64,000 bases of DNA. Source: Sipunculus nudus. Taxonomy: Eukaryota > Annelida > Sipuncula > Golfingiida > Sipunculidae. The notes below the pieces were generated by a model. That model was not told where the DNA came from. It ran no database searches and saw nothing but the letters and a program-made list of their open reading frames with translations. Below, in pieces: positions 23,886 through 37,901 of the stretch. How positions within the stretch are numbered: position 1 is the stretch's first letter; the number at the start of each line of letters is the position of its first letter. Made by a program: the position numbers and the translations under genes. The stretch spans positions 23,637,729 through 23,701,728 of the forward strand of contig CM049314.1 in the NCBI GenBank assembly GCA_026874595.1, read 5' to 3'.

Positions 23886-24307
23886 TAACCACTGTCATTG
23901 GCTTAATATTTGCCAGACTGAAATTTCGCGATTTATTCAATTTTAATATTTCGCGAGGGTTACGTTTTTGCGATTGCAAAGAACCTATACTATTTAAGTA
24001 CGGCAGTATTTGTATTGATTTTAAATTTAGAAATAATCCTACAATACCTCAATCATTTCTGGTTCAGTCATTCACTTTTACCGGTATCACAATCGATATA
24101 TCTCGTGTGATTATACCGCGTGTTTTACAATGATTAGTGGTTGTATACATGCGCCAGGTTGGAGACCAGTAATCTTTTTTTGCAGATGCATCAGCCACTC
24201 TTGTTAATCTTAGTTGATGAGGCATCTTATTCCCGAGGGTTTCATATTCGCGATTATGTTACATTCGCGAATATCGCGACATTAAAACCCTCGGATGTAG
24301 TGGTAAT
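23886..24307. repeat. CGCGA-rich dispersed repeat, diverged
   Basis: The segment carries repeated TTCGCG/CGCGA words, unusual in this CpG-poor DNA. It contains an inverted pair CCGAGGGTTT (24233-24242) and AAACCCTCGG (24285-24294). It shares the 17-mer 'ttcatattcgcgattat' (24241-24257) with the element at 56855-57233. A start-like phrase 'actgtcattggctt' near 23891 matches that element's left end. Boundaries are approximate. It is probably a decayed MITE or a composite of two. The open frames through it (78 and 89 codons) are likely not coding. Confidence 0.55.
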
Positions 24308-26221
24308 ACTCAACGATCACCTACTATATTTCAACATTCAACATATTACATACAAACCATTAGCTTTTTGTATATAGATAACAGGGTAACATATATTTGA
24401 TAACAAAAATGAACCTTTATTATATCACTGACGGTATCGTGATGTTCAATAACAACAGTCTTTTTTAGATAACATTTAATGTGCTAGATAACCACATTGC
24501 AGATTTGTGAACATTCTGCGTGTAGTAAAAGAATTTTAATTTTACATCCAAGCATGATCTCAGATTGTTCATTATTCGGTACACTCATACGACTCACGGT
24601 CGTAGACTATCACATGTTACTTTACTGTTTACAAAAATTCATTACCAAGTGACCATGAGTGGATGGAATCTAGCATAGGCAAATTTGAATTTGAATAAAA
24701 AGAGTGTACTATGCAGTTACCATACGTTATATGAATATGATGATATGTTTCTACGAATATGATTATATATGATAATATGATGTATCAAATAAGACCTTAA
24801 AACTCCTGGGTGTTTACATTAAACCTCGTTGGCCACCAAAAAAAATGTGTGTCACAGAAAAAAAGTGCCACTCTATGGATGGACTACAGGTTAGCTCTGC
24901 TGGCCAGATAAAAGCAGCCCGGCATGATGTTGATGTTGTCCCGTCTGATCATGATATACAATCCTTTAATTTGAAATGATAAACCAGGATTGTTTCACTG
25001 GTGTTATCCATATACTCCAAATATTTCTCAAAACCTGTCCATATCAAAAACAAAACAGTCAAACAAAATAAAACAACTTATATAAAATATTATTAAAATG
25101 GTGTTTGCATTAGAGCCCAAGCCTGCCCCCAGAACTACACGAAAATTCGCCAAATTGATCGCATTTTTTTTATATTTTAAGACACAGATACGCACCATAA
25201 GTTTCTATTTTAAATTCCTGGGTATAAAAAAAAAACAGGCATCAGATATTTTAGCGTCCAGTATAAGGATAAGATTGATTGACATAACCTGCCTTCATTC
25301 CTTAAAACGAACTTTCATTACAACAAAGTCATATTTCTTCAAAAGAACGGAAGATGCCTCGAAAATAGAACACATATTATAAATGGCAAATCCAATTTGG
25401 GCTCCTGTTGGTAGGAATCTGTAATTAGGATTTCATAAATAAACTAATTACATCAACACTCACGGGGTTATGTAAAACAAAAGAAAAGGCAAAAATCTAA
25501 ATTAATTTACAAGTTATTATTTGATCACGTTGTGTTTTAATTTACTCACCTCGGACAAACTTCATTTGATTTGCTCAGCGGCATTCATCAAATCAATTCA
25601 CCGAGGAGAAGCTAATTGTATAATAATTAAATTAGTGTCCATCTTGTTGGCAAGAAACCCGTTTTGTGCATCACTCATGTCCTTGGGGAACTGCGTTATT
25701 CCATGCTTACGTTGATTCAATCATTCTCAGTTTATTTCATTGAGCTGCAGCGTTTTCACAGCAACAAGTATTTTAGGGGTACGACGTAACTTAGCAATTT
25801 AGGTGTTGGACTTCTGGGCATCCCGGCAAAAGTTTTATCAAATGGTAAATGGGGAGAAATGTTAAACGTCATTGTCAAGTGGAACAGGCAGGTCAAGGAC
25901 TTATCTTCATCAAAACAAAATAAAACAAAATAAAGAGCTGAGCACCGTGAGTTAAGTTAGCAAATGGTTATTGAATAAAGATAGTGATAACATTTATATG
26001 AATGTTTTTACATAAAGGGCTGTGAAAAAATAGCATTTACTTTATCAACAGAGAAATAATTTCTACTACCAAGGCAAAACCTATTATCATGTTTTATCAG
26101 GCTGTAAAAAATAAACCTCGAATTTAAACCCAATGGTCACTGCAGAGTCCTAGTAATATTTTTATAACTATGATTATTACAATATTAATAATTACAAATT
26201 GTTATTAAAACTAATCTAGGC
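24308..26221. other. AT-rich, no gene seen
   Basis: The 94-codon forward frame at 25098-25382 is basic and hydrophobic and of chance length. No repeats recognised. Confidence 0.5.
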
Positions 26222-26400
26222 ACTCCCCGTGGCTCAGGCGGTGGCGATCCGTAGTGTCGCCATTGTTTGGAGACAACCGGAGAACCCCGAGAAAACCACC
26301 GGCCACAGACGGGCAAATAAAACCCACTCCCATAGCCACACCGGGGAACAAACACCGCCGAGTGTTTTGCCCTTCCACTGTCTAGACCCTGATTATATTC
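26222..26400. repeat. SINE-like GC-rich segment
   Basis: It begins 'ccccgtggctcaggcggtgg', where TGGCTCAGGCGGT resembles a tRNA A-box. About 50 bp later comes 'ccggagaaccccgagaaaac' then 'caccggcc'. To my recollection that second phrase resembles a conserved block in dispersed repeats of many invertebrates. Composition differs sharply from the flanks. No good B-box was found, so a tRNA origin is uncertain. The 62-codon frame here is probably not a gene. Confidence 0.4.
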
Positions 26401-29274
26401 ATGAGTCAGGTCGCTGAAGCGTGAAGGCTTTCTCTGATTGGCTCAAACCTTTAAGCTAGGTGTCAATAAACCTTATTAATTTAATTACATATGTGCTTAG
26501 CATCTGCCAAAATTGACAGTACCGGCCAATTAATATTTTTAATCTTGAAGGATTTGTTAACGTTGTAGCACATTTCTTTTAAAAAATCAGAAAAACACAT
26601 GCTTTCTGAAAGGATGTTTTTCAGTGGTTGCAAGAATAAAACGAGGGTGGGATAGAGGCTAAAACTGCTGAGTAGATGGCCAAATACTGACCGCTTTAAG
26701 GCGTAAAAATTTAATATTTAACAAAGAAAATGTTTTAGTTCAGGTAATTCTTTGTCGTTGGCATAGCCACACATGAAGCGGATGTTCTTACATTTGCTTT
26801 GTGTTTAATGCAATTATCCCGATTTCCTTTCTTCTTTGCCGCGGTCATCGGACGTACGATCCGCGTCCTCCATTTTGAAGGATCACATAACTGAAAACAC
26901 ATGAAGCTGACCGATATATACGACAAATGCCTTTCCCATGTTCATACTATTACAATGCTGATTTTGTCCAACGATTCGGTTGGAATCCTTTGATATGGCA
27001 CAGAACTGCCCGACGCCGATTCTGTCGCACTATAGGCTACATATCGTGTCGGGCATTTCTCATATTGGCCGGATAAAACGCTCAATGTTTTTCGTATGTC
27101 AGAATGGGCATAATATGCACAAAGCTTGGACATTACATCTGCCGTTTGGAAACTATAATACCACTCTAATCTTACTCTGTGTCGGTCATATATTCGTGTA
27201 GCAAAACATAATCTTCTGTTCCACCTACAACCAATATACTACTACTTAAAGGAGCAAAGATATTAAATGTAGTTTTCATTTTCTATCGTGGGATTGAAAT
27301 AGATGTGTCCCTGTACCCTGTCCCCCTAAGAGCTAATTGATTGATATATCATATTGTAAAATATTGCTCTTTTTCTATAGCATCTAATGGCTGATTATCA
27401 GTCTATTGCATGGGAGTGCGGGTCCCCTGGCGCTTTCGTGCAGAATATCGGTCGATTACTAAATATATATGCAGGGCACCAGTTTAGAGACAATGAATCC
27501 CAAACTTTGTAACATTTGTTCTTGGGTTGTAATGGTTCTGCTCTCAAATGCATTTTAAACTTCGGATATAAAACGTTTTGATTATACAGCAAACTTTAAT
27601 GCTGAGTTCCTGATTGGTAATACTCGTTTCACTCGTTGCGTGTTATCATAAGTAGAAAGTAATACAGACTTTAGTGAATAAAGGGGTAATATCTTTTATC
27701 TGATTTTTATCATTGCTTCAAAGCTTTGTACCTTTTCTTCTGAATTACGATGGCAAGTTACGATATGAGCAGTAGGGAAAATGCAGTGTATATACGTAGA
27801 AGGCACGCAACGTAGATGAAGTGTAACCATGCACGTGACGTGGAAAACAGAAGGAAATTTAAGGTGCGGTATGAGGTTTTCACACTTTCTTCAAAGAGCA
27901 GATGTTTTGGTATGTTTTATGCTGTCTTCAAAGATCGGCATCATATGCTATTCCCTGTGATGAAACAGCTTAAACGCGATGTGCTGGCCTGAAGTATGAC
28001 CAGCACCATTCAAGTCTGACCTGGTGCTGCCAGCCCTTTGATCGGCTGACTGTTTAAGAAACGTTCATGGCGGTCTCTCTTCTTAACGCCATGTCTCAGG
28101 TCGCCCGCACAAACACGCAACATGCACATTTGTGACTCCACAATGTCGTTTATTATTTATAATGAGCGTAGCCATTTTGTCTCGTAGTAGAAAATGGGAC
28201 CAAGTTGTCCTAAACAATACAATTCCCATTCTGCCTCATTGGGCATTGCCTGAAACCCCTTTACCGTAGACCGATATCATTATTCTAAACGGTAGTATGC
28301 ATTATTGGGGAAAAAATGAATGACGGAAATAAATAAAATAAACACGAAAGCATCTTTTCCAGACTTTCCTGTAACGTAATGTAGAAGGTGGCAGAACGTA
28401 AAATTTACAAACTCTTTCTCTCTCTGGGCGCTTAATTAAATTATCATCATATAAATACCCTAGTGCATATTTGAGAATATGTCTGCCTGCATATATTTTT
28501 ACATAATCGTAATGTAATTACACTTTTTACTGGTTAGAAAGTATATTGTTAAATGTGTAATTCTTTGCGTTACAGGGATCAGGAGTTAAAAAACAGTGTG
28601 CTCAGAATATATGTTGACTAAAAAAATGATAATTATGAGAGGTAAAATCTGTTACACCATGTAAAATTTCTTTGTTTGATGTGTTTCGTTCTGATATGTC
28701 ACATTTCCTGGGTGTGTCTCTGCTTTTTTTAAATAACACATTAAAAACTCTGCTCGTCTGAGACACATTATCTTGAAAGCAGAGGGGAATGATTTAGAGA
28801 CCAGAGCTATGAATAATTTATGATGCACTTAAGCAAACATTCTCTGAAAAACCTAACGGCTGGATGTTCCAATAAGACTTCTGTTCATGGACAGTTAAGC
28901 TCCGTTGTTAATATGTTTTTTTACTATTCTTTTGTGAATTGTGACCCATCATCACACAGATAACATATTAATGCGGGTCCAGTTAATCCCCCGTGAGACG
29001 TTATCCCCTGAGACATTCAATAAAATAAACCTTGTTTTGGACCACCGTGTCTCTAACGAAGTGTGGTCTCTGTGGTAACCCGCTCATCAGAATCGTTCTG
29101 AGGAATTCATTAAAATACACTAGCTTCTTCAGGACAAGAAGGTTATGCTTGCTCTAGTAATTACCCAGGCATTCTATAGGGAGGAAAAATGATAAGTAGG
29201 GGACACATGAAATAAAATGTTGGAGAGTCGCATAGGATTTTTGAGTGTCAAGAGTGGAGGAGATCTGAATCACA
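26401..29274. other. No confirmed gene
   Basis: On the reverse strand at 26873-26814 an ATG in good context (tcaaaATGG) opens 19 codons of acidic then basic sequence (MEDADRTSDDRGKEERKSG), CpG-rich against AT-rich flanks. It could be a first-exon start, but no donor precedes its stop. Elsewhere nothing recognisable. Confidence 0.45.

Positions 29275-29332
<58 letters not shown>
29275..29332. repeat. (TA)n microsatellite
   Basis: About 28 TA units with one TT break at the left end. Confidence 0.96.
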
Positions 29333-29336
<4 letters not shown>

Positions 29337-29593
29337 TTCAATATATTTAAAGTCATTATTGCATCAATATAATGATTTGATATCGTGTTATTAAATGTTT
29401 TCATTATAATTTAATACAAGGGTCAGCTGACATTTCATTGTTAACACAACTGACTGGTTTGTTTTATGTAATCTGCAATGGCTAGCTACTGCTACAAGAA
29501 ATAGCTTTAATCCTATCGGTCTAACAATCAAAATTTCGGAAGCTTCGAACCTCATAACCAGTCGTCCAAGAGAAATTTCGAAGGTCATAGACG

Positions 29594-29826
29594 TTTAACC
29601 CCGCAAAATGACCTTTGCCAAGGCGGTCATGGTTCCGCACATGTCTGTCTGTCTGTTATTGTGTTTGTCTGTTGGCAGAATTGCGGAATAACAACTGAAA
29701 CGTCATTTTCGAAGATCGGAAGATGATCCACGTAAGACCTATCAAATTGCTACAAATCCAGATATATATGATTGATCTGGTGGGACTGTTTTGATTGGAG
29801 GAGTTATGCGCTCCACGTATGGCCAT
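29594..29826 (+). repeat. 'gtctgtctgtc' dispersed repeat, copy 1
   Basis: It reads 'ttgccaaggcggtcatggtt', then 'tgtctgtctgtctg', then 'gtttgtctgttgg' and finishes 'ggaggagttatgcgctcc'. The same order of words occurs on the reverse strand at 32215-32375 and, partly, at 44585 and 59385. Family name unknown to me; similar elements are frequent in bivalve genomes (recollection, not checked). Confidence 0.45.
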
Positions 29827-32214
29827 TATAGTTATTTTATTTTTGGTATCAAATGTTATATGTACACTTAAATCTGTACAGAAGTTAGATCACGTGGCGT
29901 TAGCATAAGGAAATTCTATGATGTGTTTGTGAAATTTTACCATTTACCCTTATATTCTTGACTGCGTTTTGTGAGTGACTTGGTGACACTTTTAACCTTT
30001 ACAGAAAGCATGCGTCTTGCATCTATATAGGCCTACCTTGAACGGTTTACTTATCATCAATAAAGACTACTTACTGATCCCTAAATGTAGGGAAAAAGAA
30101 TTCTTACTGATATCCCGAGATATATACAAAATAGTTGATCAAATCGATCTGCATAATTAACTCATAAAGAACCACAGGTTGTAGATTGGTATAAATTTAT
30201 GCGAAGACGGAAAAATGATAGTTAAATTACTGACCATTTGATACTGTAGGCAGAAGAAGGATGATGAAATTGTAAAACTGTATCATCATTGCTACAAATA
30301 ATACGCATCTAATATCTACCTCCAGACCTATTTAATATTCCAATATTCAAATCTACCTTACCTAGCTGACAATGCTAGACACGAGCTACGTCTCACCATT
30401 TCAAATTTTTCGTAGGCCTACGGTAAGATTGATGCATTGCACAAGAGAATAATTATAGTGTTTTCTTCCGATATCAAATTTATGGTGGAATATAAAAGCA
30501 TCATTCATGATCTCATTTATCCAATACGACGCAGGGCCTACGTGTCAACTGTATTATTATATATTATCATAAAATGTAAAATAATTTTGTTTTAAGGTTA
30601 TTTAAAAAGTAATACTTGCATATAAATAAACATAAAGCACATTAAATTACAAACAATTATTGAAAAAGCTTGTAAAGCCTCGGTCACAACCCGCTGAGGT
30701 CAACATATACCTTGGATAGCCTGCGGCTGGTTGAATGTGTTATATATAATATATATTTTTCTGTGCGGTAGAGACATGATAAATGTCAATATTTTTGTAT
30801 CACAGTCACTTCTTTGCCACTTAATGGTTAATGGATTCGTTCGCCAAATGGAAGAGAAATTTGACCGTGTTTCCAATAGGGAATTTAGGTACAGGACGCT
30901 GACGAAGACTGCAGCGGGACATAGTAATACTACCCCACTGAATAAAAAAAGTCCGTGGCAGTATATATTTCTAATCTGCTTCTTTGTTAGAGTACAGAAT
31001 GAAAAATATAGCCGGTCCGACTCGACGCTTTTGCTAAAGAAATCCTATTTTATTGTTTGGAAATTCTGTTGCTCTTGACATTAAGTAATCACAGGAGTTT
31101 ACAGGCTGTGTGCACCAGTGTGAGATCGGATATAAACGTCAAAAAAGAAGAATTCAGTAACTGGATTAAGCGGAGGAACAGACAGCAAGATGTACACCAG
31201 GGGATAGGCGAGGTGAAAGCACCACGCCAGTTGATATAAGGTTGTTTACCCTCCGGCGAACCACTGCGCGTTTCTGTATCTGGTAGCAATGGCCTGGCAG
31301 TCTTCCAGGAATCCCGTATTTGACTGATGGTGAAGTTGCAAGCGGAGCCCGCAAGTTGTCTTCGAGCCTTGTTCTTTCGGCAATTATCTAAAGAGAACGG
31401 GGCGAGTGATTGAATAGCTCGCCAGAACCACTAAAGCTTTCAATCCCACTCTCCACACGCACTCAGCGGTTTACTAAACTGGTGCTTTTTCCCCCGATAG
31501 ACATAATAAGGTAAAGAACGTTATGATAACCCTTTCTATTTGGACACGGCTTCCGTTGATTTTTATTCGTCCATGGGAAAGAAACGTCCTACTGGCAGAT
31601 AATACTGTCTTTACCGTCAGCGAAAGCTATCTCTGCATAGTAAATACTCAGTTTTACATCACGGAGCTGTACCATAACACCCAGCCAAGGGTACCGTTAA
31701 CCGTATAGTGATCGTGTTAGAAAGGAATAAACAAGACATTTTTTCGAAGACTACCGATCCGGTCTGAAATTTATTCGAAAATAAAATAAATATAGTAAAA
31801 AAAAAACATTGAATTAATATATTATAGAATTATTCTGTACGAGATCCTTACTACCAGAATCCTAATCTTAGTGTGTACAAGGAGTTTATAGAAGTTAGAT
31901 AGAAAAATCATTAAAAACAGTAGTTAATCCTGACTTTGGTCATAAATCAGAGAAACAAATATACTGGTCAAATTAAAAAAGATATAATCACAAGTCAAAA
32001 ATAAATCGACGATTCTTTACTATGATGTTCACCTGGGTACAACTAAATAAATTCATCCATAACAATTTATATAGCTTATCCATAGACGATGTAGTAGCGA
32101 ACATACGGACACATTTCTATTATCTATTTCTGACCGTGACATAATTTTTATGGTCGTAACCGGTATGTTTCCTTTGAGATTATCGGGAGATTGAAGACCT
32201 CTAGTTATTTTTCA
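29827..32214. other. No confirmed gene
   Basis: A forward frame of 115 codons at 30731-31078 begins at TTG. It passes the acceptor-like 'tttttgtatcacag' near 30804 and reads MVNGFVRQMEEKFDRVSN, which looks coding-like by eye. It is within chance length and not recognised. Overlapping reverse frames lie at 31089-31354. Confidence 0.4.
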
Positions 32215-32375
32215 AGACGGCAATCTTGTCACTTGTTTGGTAACTCCTCTCCGATAACACTCGCGGTAACAATAAACCAAATATGATCGACACGTGTCTT
32301 GTAATGAAATGACAGAAGGACGGACAAACAGACATACATAGGTTAATAACCTCCGACCAACTTTTTGGCAATACT
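32215..32375 (-). repeat. 'gtctgtctgtc' dispersed repeat, copy 2
   Basis: Read on the reverse strand: 'gtcggaggttattaac', then 'tatgtctgtttgtccgtcc', then, further on, 'ggagaggagttacc'. This is the same word order as copy 1 at 29594. The reverse 70-codon frame at 32343-32555 partly overlaps it and is probably not a gene. Confidence 0.42.
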
Positions 32376-34979
32376 GAATGATTTTGTTACTTGTCTATAC
32401 AGGTGGCGTACAGGTGCCACGGGCTGCTGGTCAGGCATCATGTAAACCAAAATATTCACTGTAGCCGCTTCGTTTATTATCATAACACATGCCGGAGAGG
32501 TTGAACAAGTAGAACAACCTGTTGGCCTGAACACTGAGAACACCCATAGCATCATTTATAACCTGTAACTATACATTACTGAACCCTATAGTGTATTCTT
32601 TTCCTTAAATATCATCTTTGCTTAATTAAATTCAAAATATAAACATAGATTCCATTAAGAGTCATGTACCTTATGGAAATATAACACTGACTTGTACAAT
32701 TTAAGATATTTTAGAAAGCTTAAGTTTAGGCATACTAAGAGATGAATCATATCCATTGTATATTCGTTGGAACATGTTGCCATGCATATGATAGATGTTT
32801 GAAAGTAAAAGTATGTCAAACCAGTCGTCATCGAAATTATTTTATTCCCCTGAAAATATCTTTAAATGATTGTGCAACACCTGTTTTAAAATTCTACCTT
32901 TTCCTAACCATGTTGGTGGAGGTAAGCGGCTTAAATGTTTAATACCATCCCAATCTAAGCTAAGTCAATCTGCAGAATTCAAATTTATTTTTGGACTAGG
33001 TGACAAGGCGGGAACACACAGTTCCTCTCTCATTTAAACTCCAGTGTTATCCAGGAACAGTTGCTACTTCACTTGCGGGACCTGGGTGTGTAACCTACCC
33101 CATTGCTGGGTCGATCATAACTCCGAGCACCACCAAAGGCGCACTCGTTTGTGAGTGATACACGGCCTAGGGCACGACCTTCCCATTAAGCCTGCAGAGT
33201 GCTCAGCCTGCATTGAAGCCGACCATGGAAAACACACGTTACTTCTACTGTTTTATAGTATCGAGTTTTATTTTCTGGAATTTATTTTCCTGATCATGCT
33301 GATCACATTGCAACAATTACTTGTATCATATATTGATATGGAATGATAAGATATTATCTTACTTTATATCTTCTTATTTTATCTTATCAAACAGACGTGT
33401 ACGCACCCATGGTGAAATCTGGTCTTGCTTTCCACGTTACCATGAGAATACCTTAAGATGTTTCACGCTGATGGCATGCCAAAATGAATGCTTTGGTCCA
33501 CGCATCATTAGAATTTATTGGCAATGAGAAAACGTAGAGTGCAACAACAAGGGTGTTGCGTCGGGGAAATATCTTCGAGGTTTTATTGACTTTTGCTATC
33601 TCTATCAGAAAACAATTACAAGAATTAAATTTGATTAATTACATTCAAATAAATTTTTATTTTCGGTATGTCACATTTTGGTCAGATTTTGTACTCAAGT
33701 CGCGACTGAGTATCATAATGCCCTAATTTTACATTGGCACAACACTGGTTCCTCTGGGAAAGACCAACCGTGTCTGCCATACAGTATGTTACCTCTAATC
33801 CCCAAGAAATGTAACAATTCCTGACTCAGAAAATTCTAGGACTTTCCCAGTTGCAAGACCCACTGCTCTGTCACATATCTCTTGTAATTTAATCCGTTGT
33901 CTCTAACGTTGTCTCCAACTTGGGCTTGTCAGTTTGGAAAAAGATCCGGTATACCGGATATAAATTTCCATTCTGGTTGTTTTAAAACATATTCTTCTGC
34001 CTTTCGTTCTCATGTCTTATGGCGGTGTAGAGACCTGAATAAGGTGTAAACTATAATGCCCTTAGAGATAAATGCGTTTTTTTAAAAGAAGTCTCTTGAT
34101 AGTATTGCAGTCACGTGATTAGGATAAACCACTTTTGATTTGGAAGGAAGCAACACCGCACATGTGCAGACATTCATCCAAGCATGTTTGGAAAATAGAT
34201 TTGGAAGGCTAGATCAAGACCAACTTTGTCTTTTTAGTCTGTATGATATATTTGGATCATGCATTTAACATGAAGAAAACTTGGCAAAACACAAACCTCG
34301 GATTCGTAGATATGTCACTGATAGAGGAATCCTAACGTGTCGAAACACATTTATATTTCTTTGGCAATTCATTGTAATATATTGATTTAGAATTTTTCAA
34401 TTCATCAAAGAGAATCTCCGTGTTTTGTCAATTTGTCTTTTTATTCATGCTATTGAAGCAAAATATGTTCATATACTTGAGACCTGCTAAGAAATTATAG
34501 ATTACACTGACATCTGACAAAAAATTCACAAATGCTTTTAATATGAGTAATAGCACTTTCAGAAATTCATTGACCTTAAAATCGAAATTACACTAAACGG
34601 AAGGTGATACTGACACTTAACGAAGTTTAATGTTACGTTGGTTATGCATTATCATTTAACATGCACTGTATCACAAGAACAAGCATCAAAGCTAATATGC
34701 AATAGCACCGCCAAATCCCAATGCTCACTCGAACAATAGTCTAGTTACATCTTTTGGTGAATGTCTAATGAAATTGAGAGGAACGGTTTTGTAGTCAACA
34801 AAGAAATGCTTTATCACGGCAGAACAGAACCTAACCGGATGTACGTCTAGGGATGATACGTTGTTCATAGGTGGGCGGCAGGTGGCGTAGCCTGATACTG
34901 CCTGTAGCAATTTGACTGTGCACATCGCAGGAATTCATTAGCCCGGTATTAACCTACTGGATACCTTATGGTAGGAAGC
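32376..34979. other. No gene seen
   Basis: A GC-balanced patch at about 33050-33240 ('cattgctgggtcgatcataa' and neighbours) is compositionally distinct and could be an old repeat. I could not classify it. The remainder is AT-rich without convincing frames. Confidence 0.45.
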
Positions 34980-35182
34980 CTATTCTTCCGTCTGGGTCTT
35001 TTCTCCCTCGGAGACTGGAGAAAGTGACGCTGTTTCGGGTATTGCACCTGTATGGTAATTCTGTTGGAATAATTTGTTTTGTTTTTCATTTTCTGTAACC
35101 AGCATAATGACTATATTTTTTTTATTAATATTTTTATTTAAGAACAGGAGTCGAAAAACGCCGCAGCAGTAAAAGCTACCTG
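34980..35182 (-). CDS. Candidate terminal exon with acidic C-terminus (unidentified)
   Basis: On the reverse strand a pyrimidine-rich tract, TTTTTTCTACATCTTCTGTC then TTCAAG (with CAG three bases on, a NAGNAG pair), precedes 66 open codons to TAG 34982-34980. The peptide starts with a cysteine-containing hydrophobic run (SFYCCGVFRLLFL). It continues through a basic, Asn/Lys-rich part and ends in an acidic, Ser/Thr-rich tail (SPVSEGEKTQTEE). This is the look of a membrane protein's cytoplasmic tail. A reverse-strand AATAAA lies roughly 540 bp downstream. No family is recognised, the whole 114-codon frame is within chance length, and no upstream exon was found. Confidence 0.28.
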
Positions 35183-35500
35183 CTTGAAGACAGAAGATGT
35201 AGAAAAAATAAGATGCATCAATGGAGGAAAATCTTAAACGAAACGTAAATACAAGTAAACGAACCGTTACTCGTTTTAATTGAATAGAAGCATTAAAACA
35301 AAATAAAACTGTTTGCTGCACCATTTAGATTCCAAACTATTTTTTTAATGTATTCTTAATTTTTTTTTCGTGAAACACTGTAGCTGTTATAGACAATTAT
35401 GGGAGTTGAGTCATGTTCATATCAATATATATCATTTTATGACCTAGCCTAAATTACCGATGCCTTCCCATGTTAAAAACTAAAATTATCTCTCTAATAT

Positions 35501-35501
<1 letters not shown>
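35183..35501. other. No further feature
   Basis: AT-rich, including the intron-like side of the acceptor above and short T and A runs. Confidence 0.5.

Positions 35502-35578
<77 letters not shown>
35502..35578. repeat. (TA)n microsatellite abutting a SINE fragment
   Basis: About 38 TA units that end directly at the B-box-like start of the SINE fragment at 35579. Confidence 0.97.
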
Positions 35579-35580
<2 letters not shown>

Positions 35581-35667
35581 GATTCCCATCTTCAGTGAAC
35601 CGATTGTTCTGTGTATACCATTTCCATCTATATACAATGAACCAGCATGGCTATTCATAAATCATAT
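35579..35667 (+). mobile_element. tRNA-derived SINE, 5'-truncated copy
   Basis: From 'tcgattcccatcttcagtga' to 'cagcatggctattcata' it aligns without major gaps to 35880-35965. That copy lies 301 bp downstream in the same orientation. Differences are scattered substitutions. The tRNA-like head is missing and the TA microsatellite takes its place. Confidence 0.75.
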
Positions 35668-35822
35668 ATACTATATGCCGCACACCATACAAGGCCATTA
35701 GTTCTCACTGCTGCAGGCAAAGTCGCCGTGCCGACACATGTTGTGGGTGAGACTATGACGTCAGTACGGTGACCTCACTTCGCTGGTTCCTATAAAATTG
35801 TGCAAATACACATAAGGGAAGG
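35668..35822. promoter_or_regulatory. Segment between SINE copies with a palindromic CRE
   Basis: Contains TGACGTCA at 35756-35763, the consensus site of CREB/ATF factors. Only the motif is seen; there is no adjacent promoter or gene. Confidence 0.25.
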
Positions 35823-35965
35823 GAATCTGAAGTAGCCAAGTGGTTAAGGTATCTTACCGGAAATCGGAAGATCGTGGGATCGATTCCCACCTTCACTAAA
35901 CCAATTTTTCTGTGTTTACCAATTCCATCTATTTACAATGAATCAACATGGCTATTTATATATAT
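35823..35965 (+). mobile_element. tRNA-derived SINE with intact head
   Basis: A tRNA-like head contains an A-box (TAGCCAAGTGGT, from 35833) and, about 30 bp later, a B-box-like GGGATCGATTCCC. The body follows ('ctaaaccaatttttctgtg', 'aattccatctatttacaatg') and ends in a TA-rich tail. The A-box plus 'ggttaagg' is closest to serine or leucine tRNAs. The fold is not a functional tRNA and has no long variable arm. A- and B-boxes are the internal RNA polymerase III promoter that tRNA-derived SINEs inherit. The body matches the truncated copy at 35579. Confidence 0.78.

Positions 35966-37901
<1,936 letters not shown>

Noticed and set aside
25548-25618. Reverse-strand exon ending in GTGAGTAA donor
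   Set aside because: All three frames contain stops before any plausible acceptor.
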